Origin: Fistularia commersonii
Lineage: Eukaryota; Chordata; Actinopteri; Syngnathiformes; Fistulariidae
Assembly: GCA_037954325.1 (NCBI GenBank)
Contig: JBBMNZ010000003.1
Span: forward strand, 1,475,465 to 1,539,464
Direction of reading: 5' to 3'
DNA: 64,000 nt
Shown here: positions 53,101 through 62,537 of the stretch, piece after piece
Layout of the letters: each line of letters opens with the position of its first letter
Numbering within the stretch: position 1 is the stretch's first letter
The notes under the pieces: generated by a model
Told to the model about the DNA's origin: nothing
The model's database searches: none
What the model saw: only the letters and a program-made list of their open reading frames with translations
Position numbers and translations under genes: made by a program

Positions 53101-56100
53101 AGGAAGACCAGAGAGAAGATTTATGGACGTAGTGAGAGAAGATATGAAGGTAGTTGGTGTGAGAGAGGAGGATCCAGAGAATAGGGTTAGATGGAGAGAG
53201 TTGACTCGCTGTGGCGACACCTGAAGGGAAAAGCCGAAAGAAGAAGAAGAAGAAGATTTCTTATTCTCCCTCCTTCCTAGTATTATCTACTATTGTTATG
53301 TTTTTGCTTGAAAGTCTGGCACAACAATTTCCTTCGGGATAAATAAAGTTGTTCTTATCTTATCTTATCTTAAGACATGTCTCATTTCCAACCATTGCTT
53401 AACTGGCAGGCGTGAACTATATGTCCTAACAATTCTGGATTAACCACAATGATCAGAAAAAAATAGGTTCAATGAAATTGACAAACCTTGCTTGTATTTC
53501 ATCAAAAAAGTAAAGCCAAACAACTAAACATGGCAAATGAAAGAGGACGGCGAGACAGTTCAGCTTTTTGAGATTGTTCACCACTGTAAACACAACATAA
53601 CTTTGAGCTTCATATCTACGCAACCAAAACTGTGCTTTGGCTGCAAATTAAGGGGCAACGCTTAAATTATATTCATGTAAATCCCTAATTAGGCAACTAA
53701 ACCCAAGACTGCCTCCCTCATATTCCATCTTTGTGCACAAATAGGCAGTTGTTCAAATTAAGCTTGAACCGTCACAATTTAATGTCACAACCAAGTCTGA
53801 TCAAGCTCAACATCACTCCAAACACAAAAAGATCCCGATCTATGGGTGTTCAGATCCACGGCAGTGAAACGGGATATTTTTAATAAGAGAAGCAGGGTGG
53901 CGGAAAAATGTCTTACAGAAAATGGAAATACTAAGTTTAACAGCGTTTGAGAGAGAAACCAGTACAAGAACACGTGTCATTTAAATGCTATCTAGCGTGT
54001 TGAGTCCTGCTTGTTGATCAATGAGCTTTAAGGCACTTTTACGACCAACTCATAATTGACAAAATGAAATAAATGAATCCTGTTAGCCTCACCTGATGAA
54101 TTTGTTTTTAACCGCTCTGATAAATGACAAAAAAAAGTATTTACATAACGTCTGGCGCTTAGTCACATGGAGACACATTTCTTCTGTTCCCTCAGGGTCA
54201 CCACGGCGATGCAAGGTTTTCCATCCACCCCTATTCTCCATCCTCCTCCTCAACTGCAACTAACTTCACGTCAAGTATCACGAAATCTTCTTCTGACTGA
54301 CACTCTTTTATCAAGCATGCGAGAACATATTTCTTCACCTCTTTTCCACACTCGCTTTTGCTTTGGACTGTTGACCCTGACCACTTAGAATTCCGCACCT
54401 TATCTCCACTCCCTGTAGCCTCACGACTCCACACGGGTCCTTTTTTTGCATTTACGCGCACGTCTTGTGTCTTGCATATAGAACAGATATCTATTGTACA
54501 ACCAGATTTTAACTGTCATTACTCACCGGTTACATTTTAAATATCTTTGCTTCATTTATAGCATCAGTACTGTCTGGTTTCAGTGTATATTATGTGACAA
54601 GCAGGAAGCTGGCCTTTGTATTTCCATGACATATTGATTCTAGAGACCAATTTCATGGCAGGGCAAATTTTGCTTGTTTTGTTAACGTTAACTTTAATGT
54701 CTGCTGGTATTTCTATTATAAATCCAAGCAATAAGGATATCCTAAACCTGATACAAAATTATGTTCATAGGAGATGTGGTTCTATTAACACACTCAACAG
54801 TATAGATCACACACTCCTACTACTAACAATAGTAAAAAGAATAATAAGAAGAAGGAGAGGACGTTTTAGTGCTTGTATCGAATGCTATACACACAAAAAT
54901 AAGATGCGATGACAATAAAAATGCATTCATTCATGTGGTTAATGATTCACTTGAAATTATACATTTAAAATATTATAAATGTCACCTGCTTCTATTTAAC
55001 GAAAAAACATAGTTGCAGGTACATTTCACAATACAAACAACAATAGAACACCTGATTTATTTAAAAATGTGCTTTTCATCAACAAAATAAATGAGTAATA
55101 AATCTCATCATAACTATAATTTAGTGGGTTCATGGAAATGTAAGGGTTGTTGTTATAAATCAACATATAAACTGCACGGCCACAAATTAACACAAGATCT
55201 TATCGTATCAAATTTTTTGATAACAGCAAATATAATATCTTAGCCTGATTAATCCATATAACGTGCTTTCATGATGAAAAATGGGTTTTATAACCCTAAT
55301 AGTGCGCATATGTGCGTTTTCATTTGGTAATCACATCATCCTAAGTGAAGCCAGCTGTGCCCACTCACATTAGACTCCGGTGATGGCAATGCATCGCTGC
55401 AACATTTTTAATCTAGTGGATATAAACCGCTTCTACGTTAAAGGATTTTTAATTGTGAAGAGGAGCACCTTGGATATATTGTTTATTTATAGTCTGTCTG
55501 CCATATTGTCACAAAAGCCAGTCGATGACATGGGCGGCTGAGCGTAGAATAAATGCAATAATGTTGTTTTTTTGTTAATTAAACTTACAACTGGCTATGA
55601 AACTCAATGAGTAAACTACATTCTAGATCCTGGAGGCATTTTGGCGTTGGAGCAGAGTAGTTTGCCACGAGGATTTTTACGTGATGGTGTATGCATATTT
55701 CAATAACATTTGTGTATTTTTTCTCAAGACATGTTTGATCAAACTGGCACCGTGGCAGTTTGTTTTTCCAAGCAGTCTAGTTAGGCATGAAGTCACAATT
55801 CAGGTTGAAAATGTAATGCATATTTATACGCTGCCGGCGGCACAGTGGCGCGGTAGTTAGCGCTTCGGCCTCACAGCACGAACAACCCGTGTTCCAGTTT
55901 GCATGAGATGTTTCAGTTTCTCCGTCGGGAAATCTTTCTGTCCGCCAGTGACCAAAATAGTTTAGAATGGAAGAAATCTGGTTGTGGCTTCTAAGGTCCA
56001 CCAAGCACCTCAGTCACACACTTCCAATGGAACCAGAAAGAAACCCCGTCTGAGAGAAGGAGCTGAGATGGTTCTAAGTGAGGTCCTAGTTCCTTGTTCC

Positions 56101-57178
56101 TATGTTGTCTGTATGCACAATCATAATAAAAAATAAAAAAAACAGTCTTGCTCCTGAACAGTTCTAGAAACTGCAAAACGTTACAACAGTGCGACACCGG
56201 CTATTGTCTCAAAAACACATTTTCAGGCCATTTACTTCAGATGTGAGATTACAGAGGACATTTTTATGAAGATCGCCATTTATATTTGTAAAGCGAATAC
56301 CCGTGGCCAACAAGGCAACTTATTTAATACTCGATAATTTGCTTTTTAGTGTATCTTTGGTTATTTTGCGGTGATAATAACAACTCAATTGAATCAGGGG
56401 ATTCCACTGTGCGGAGTGAACTGTTGTGTCATCTACCGTGACTATTGTTTCAGCGGGAGCTGATTTGAGTTGACTGGATGCGAGTGTCTTTTGTTCACTT
56501 TGCTAAAGATTTGGAGGCAGTGAGGCAGAAATAGAGATAAACTGGAATGTCAGAAGAGAAAGTATGAAGGCTGTACTTCGTTCTTTCCCCGCTCTGCTTT
56601 ACTGATAAATAATTGAAACTTAGGTTGAGTCTTGATTAATGAGGCACTCTTAATTAATGAGACACAGAAAGAGACATTCACAATAAGTATAATCCCCAAT
56701 TATGGTTCAATTCCTATTAGCTAACAAGATCTACAAATCACAATTTATATTCTATACTTATTCACTTTATATTAAATACAACATCCATTATTCCCTTAGG
56801 TACAAGTAAGTAACATGCTGCTGGGAATTTATTTTAGTTATATGGTATGTTCTTCATCTCTTTTACCTTGAAAATAAAACCAACGTGGTCTTACTTAAGG
56901 AGACAGTTTCAGACTATTTCTGCCCTGCACAAATAATGCACACATTATGTATATATGTACATACATTTCTGTGTAGCAGGGCTAGAAAATACATGAATCA
57001 ATTTTGCTATGACGCTATTTTGACGACTTACTGCTATTTATTATTTTTGTTACTTAAAAGCAAACCTTAGTATTCCTTAGAAAGCCTGGGATTCATCAGA
57101 ATTGAGCATTAAGTCCTGCAGTGTGCACATAGCCAGAGTTACACAGACACACAACCCGAGGTTGTTGCTGAAGGTATT

Positions 57179-57215
<37 letters not shown>

Positions 57216-60200
57216 GCATTTGTGTTGAGCTGACCTGTATCATCATCATCCATCTCGCCGTTCAGTTCAGAGGCTCTGATGAGTCGAGCCTCCATCACTT
57301 CCATCTCCATGGACTCCATCTGTTTCTTAATGTTGTCATACTTGGCCTGGTGGACGAGACAGAGGATGTGGTTACTATGACAACACAATGGCATCTGTCC
57401 TCATAGATTAAGCGAAGAGGGCCTGAGGCTCTCTGTGTATTGGAGGCTTGATAAAGATAAATTGGTTTTTGGGTGCTGTGCATAAAGGACTGACTTATAT
57501 ACGGATGCAACTAAATACAAGGACTGCTATTAGCAAAGAAATGTGCGAGGTTTTGTGCAAGTTTTAACTTCTCTTTCTGTTCATTTGACTCTCTAAATGT
57601 ATCATTTGAAAAATGAAAATAATGTGTTGGAATCATTTGCAATGCTCCTGTCCAATCCAATTATCATGCTGCTAATGATTGTTCACTTCCATGCAAATAT
57701 ATTTTATTGATTCATTTATTTTATAATTTATTTTTCATAAATTACTTTTAGGAATTTATTCAAATGGAGATTGCTGCTTGTTTTCTGACTGAATTTGAAT
57801 TCAAAAAAAAAAAAAAGGACAAATCAAATAATATTTTACTAAAAAAATTTGGTCACATCAATTTAAAACCTTTTGAGGTGCACTTACATACAATTTGAGA
57901 GCCAGCTGATTGCTCTTGCATTGGTAAGATGTCTCAAGATTAAATCTGTTTTTTTTTAAGCTCAGGGAAACTTACTTTAAACATTTACATTTAAACATCA
58001 AAAATGTTTGGGTACAAACAGTCTTTGAAAGAAAATAGATTTTTGGACCATTTGCAAGTATTTGCTGTATTTTGACCAAAGTCTCAGCGAGACATAGTGC
58101 TGCTACTGATCCAGTTAACTTGATGCATTCATGTGCAAATCATTCTCTGCATACAATTTCACTCTCATAATCATAAACAAAGAGAAAGCAAAACTGGCGA
58201 TCCAAAATTTCTGAAAGTAGGCCATTTGTAACAGACCACTGGATGGTTTTCCACTGTATAATCTCCCTTGAGACAACCATACAAAGATTGTGGTAAGTCA
58301 GGAGCGTCACCTCGAGGAACAAACACCAGAGTTGGATAGATGGCCTGATCTTAGGATAGACTTTATCGTGTGTGATTGTTGTCTGAGTGTCTGAGTCCAC
58401 AACTCATTCAGATTGAGACCATTTTCTTGCTGCTCGGCAACGCAGCCCTGAGAAGCAAGGCTCATTGAGTCTGGCACACACTAGTAAACTCTAGTATCCG
58501 TCAGAGCATATAGCTGCAACCCAGATAATGCTGTCAATCAGTTTGTTTTTTTTATATTCTTCTTTTTACTCTTTCTACCCTCTTCACTCACACCAACTAA
58601 CCTCATGTCCTGTTTCACTCCATCCATAAATCTTTGATCTTCCTCTTGCCCCCCTGCCTGGCAATTCCAGTCTCAGCATCCTTCTACCAATATTTTCACT
58701 GTTCCTCCCCCTGTATATAACCAAACCATCTCAGTCTGGAATCTCTGGCCTTATCTCCAAACCATCTAATATGTACCGTCCCTCTTTTCCCATAGAGCAC
58801 CTGACCCTCTTCATCTCTGATACCTTCCTAAATGCTACCGTACAGCATCGCTGGTCTCACCACTGTCTTGTACACCCTTACTTTCTTTTTGGCTAATATT
58901 CTTTTATCTCACGTGACCCCTGACAGTTTTCTTTAACCGTTCCAACCAGCTTGAATGGATTTTTTCACCCCTTTTCCATTGCTCAGGACTGTTGATCCTA
59001 AGTGCTTAAAATCCTCTACCTTCTTTATCCCGACTCCCTGTAGCCGCAAAGTTCCTCTTGGAACCCTCTAATTCACTCAAATATATTCTGCTGTGCTGTG
59101 GCTGACCTCATTTTTTTCCTTTTCAGAGCACACCTTAGCTCTCACTACAGATCACATGGTCGTCTGCAAACATCATGGTCCATGGAGATTCCTGTGTAAC
59201 CTCATTTGTCAGCCTGTCTATCACCACTGCTTCCAAAGGAGGGCTCAGAGCTGACCCCTGATGTAGTCTAACCTCCACCTTGAACTTCTCTGTCACACTT
59301 ACAGCATACCTCACCACTGTATCACGGCGAGCATACATGTCCTGCACCAGTCGAACATACTTCTCTGCCACAACAGACTTCCTAACACAGCATCGTAGTT
59401 CCGCCCGTCATACACTTTTTCTAGGTCTACAACGAGACGATGTAGCTCCCTCTCACCTTCTCTGAACTTCTCTATCAGTATCATTAAAGCAAATACTGCA
59501 TCTGTAGTACTCTCTCTAGGAATCTAACCCTGCTGAAAATAAAATATGAACATGATACAGTAGGTAGAAATATGTCAGTGGACAAACTTAAACAAAATAA
59601 AAAGACCGAAAGTAAAACAGTTAAAATTGCCTCAGCCATACACTAATATCCATTAGCATTTGAAGAAGCACAGCTACAAAAGCATTACATGGCTGTTGTT
59701 TTTGCATAATCAGAATATGTAGCTCAGTTGGATCATCTTTTTACATGATTGTACCCTAAACAAGTTTTTGTTCGTCTGTTTACCAGTATATTGGCAATAG
59801 TAGCAGGATTATCATAGGACAGATGGACAGTTTTAAGTGACACCGCCTGAAACGTCCTCACGGCAACATACTTTTTCTGTAAAGATTGTGTTTTTTTTTC
59901 CCTTTTAACATACGGAAACTCTTACTCTAGGAATTGACAATGGCAACAATTTTGGTATGCTTATACCAAGCAGTTGAATCCTCATTATCAGGTCTGAAGA
60001 AATTTCTGTTACTGCTATAGCTTTATTTGGAGTTAAACAAGGATAATAGCGATCCACACTAGCAATAGGCATACATGTCTAGACCTTTCAGTCACAGACA
60101 ACTTGCTGACCACAACAGTCAACTCACCAAATCTAACATCTTTCAAGTTAATAATGTTGCTACATTTTGTGATATTACTTCTGTCTTTTTTCCTTTCAGC

Positions 60201-60771
60201 TGATCTCTTCAGGGGTCAGCACAGTGAAGCATCTGCATCCATCTAACCCCATTCTCTGCATCCTCTTCCCTCACACCATCTAACTTCATATCCTCTTTCA
60301 CTACATCCATAAATCCACTATATCTCCTCCTTGGTCCTTTTCTCGGCCTCCTGTCTGGCAGTTCCAACCTCATCATCCTTCTTGCCAGAAAACATTATCC
60401 CTCCCACAAGTCAAAACCATCTCCAGACTATCTCCAAGGTGATAGAAGCTTTCTATTATTATTATTTTTTAATTTTCAATTAAAAAGTGATGTGTGTTCA
60501 AAATCTTTTCAACAATTTCTTCATTGTTTAATTTTATCCAGACATCCAGGCCTTTCTGAAGTTAAATAAATGTATTTTTGAGGCTGAATTTTTCACCGTT
60601 AAATTTAAATTCAGTGTAGCTGTACAACAGGGTTGTCGATTGTTACATTTAGCTCATGTATAAATGCCATTTGAATGCTGACACATTTCAGTGAAACTGG
60701 AGGAATTAGTAACACAGTAATTGGGAAGAAGTCATTGTGTGCACATTGAAACAGTATTGTCCATATGCATG

Positions 60772-60810
<39 letters not shown>

Positions 60811-62336
60811 AAAAGCTGCATACCATAGAAATGTTCTAATCTCTAAGTCAGATTCATTACTGTCTATCAAAATGACAGGAAAGACAGCCAGCTTGACAGT
60901 TGGCAGTAAACAGAAGACACACACCGACACTCTCAGAAGATCATTGTTGGCTCTTCAGAGTGCTGCGTCAAAGCATATTAATCTGAAGTTTACTGAAAGG
61001 GCATGTTTTCATAGGAAAAGGTGCACAACCGGCTGAGATGGCTGCAGCCTTAACATGATTTCTGGAGGAACACCACCAGAGGCGGAAAAAACAATATTTC
61101 CAAGAAATGAGCTACAGGTTACATTCTGGATGTCAAACCACTCCTGCACCAAAAGAACTTTCTGAAGCTTCTCACCTGCTTAAAGTAAAGGAGGAAATTG
61201 CTCTGGTCTTTTTGTCGGATAAAAGTTCAATCTGCATTTCATTTAAAGATCTCGGACCAAAATCTAAAGGAGAGGATAATCTGGAATTCTATTTCATCTG
61301 CAGTAAACGCAACTGTCTTAAAAGGGATTCTAGAGAATGTCATGTTTCTGTCTATCATGTTTCTTTATGGAGATGTTGATTTACAGCAGGACTTGGTGGC
61401 AGCACAGAGTTTAAACACTGCACTTTGCTGACCATGTATTACTGGATGGGATTGAGCAGCCAACTTGATGAACTTAAACCCGATGGAGAGCCGGTGCTAT
61501 TTTGTTAAAAGGAAGATGAGATATTCCCGACACCCACAAACCGTACGAGCTCCAGGCTTCTGTCTCAGCAACCTGTGCTGGGAGAACAGCTTGATCTCCT
61601 CCATGCCACACTTCAACAATCTAATAAATTGTGCAAAATGAGTCCAGATCAAGTATTTGATGTCTAAAAGTGTTACAAAATATTTTCTAATAGCCCTTTT
61701 TCTTTGTTTTCACCAGCAGTAAGACATTATTATCTGATAAAAAAAAAGAAAAAAAAAAAAATTTGTAACAAATCTTAAATGTAAGAACATCTCAGTCACA
61801 TTATAAGAAAAACGTTCTTTATCATTATCAGTGGGAAAAAAACACTGTATCTGCAAGGTTCTACCAGTAGCGTGAGGCATAGATTTATTAATGCCGCTAA
61901 TGGTTCATTTAACAAGCAAAATTATATTATTAATATATACAAAGAGCCACTATTAGCCGTGAGACAGAAAGTGCATGAGAAATGAGTGTGTAACAAAGTG
62001 AGAGCTTGTCGCTGAATACACTACTTCTAGCTCTTAAATAATTTCTGCCAGTGTCTTGACAAAGCTCTAATGTTGTTCAAATACGAGTCAGCTTTCGTTC
62101 AGCTTTCCGAATTCAATGCCACAAGAGACATTTACAAAATATGTATTCTCACTTTGGATGTTCATAATTGAACTCTCGCAGGCGTGTAAATCTGGGCTGC
62201 TTCACAGATCTGCTGTTTAAAAATGGATAATGGGCTGATATTAAATTTACATATGGATTTGCACAACTTTCACTACGACTGCCAGCCATCAAACAACTGG
62301 AAAGACCAGCGAATACAACTAGTAAAGAAGAATTCA

Positions 62337-62371
<35 letters not shown>

Positions 62372-62494
62372 AATTACAATATATATATATATAACAGGTT
62401 TAGTTCATTTAAGTGTATGTGCCTTGTAACAATCATGGCTCAACAGCAAATCAATGATAAAAGTGGCAGATATAGTGTCATCAAGCGCGCACAG

Positions 62495-62537
<43 letters not shown>

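Larger units (their letters stand above)
48093..57234 (-). other. myo18a: Long, repeat-rich intron
   Basis: Nine kb holding fragments of at least five repeat families: 48895-48985, 49285-49641, 50180-50305, 50550-50680, 50838-50895, 52262-53371, 54230-54465 and 55836-55960. No exon recognised. Confidence 0.6.

Noticed and set aside
55836..55905. Possible tRNA gene
   Set aside because: It has an A-box-like head but a degenerate B box and no cloverleaf; it matches a common fish interspersed repeat.
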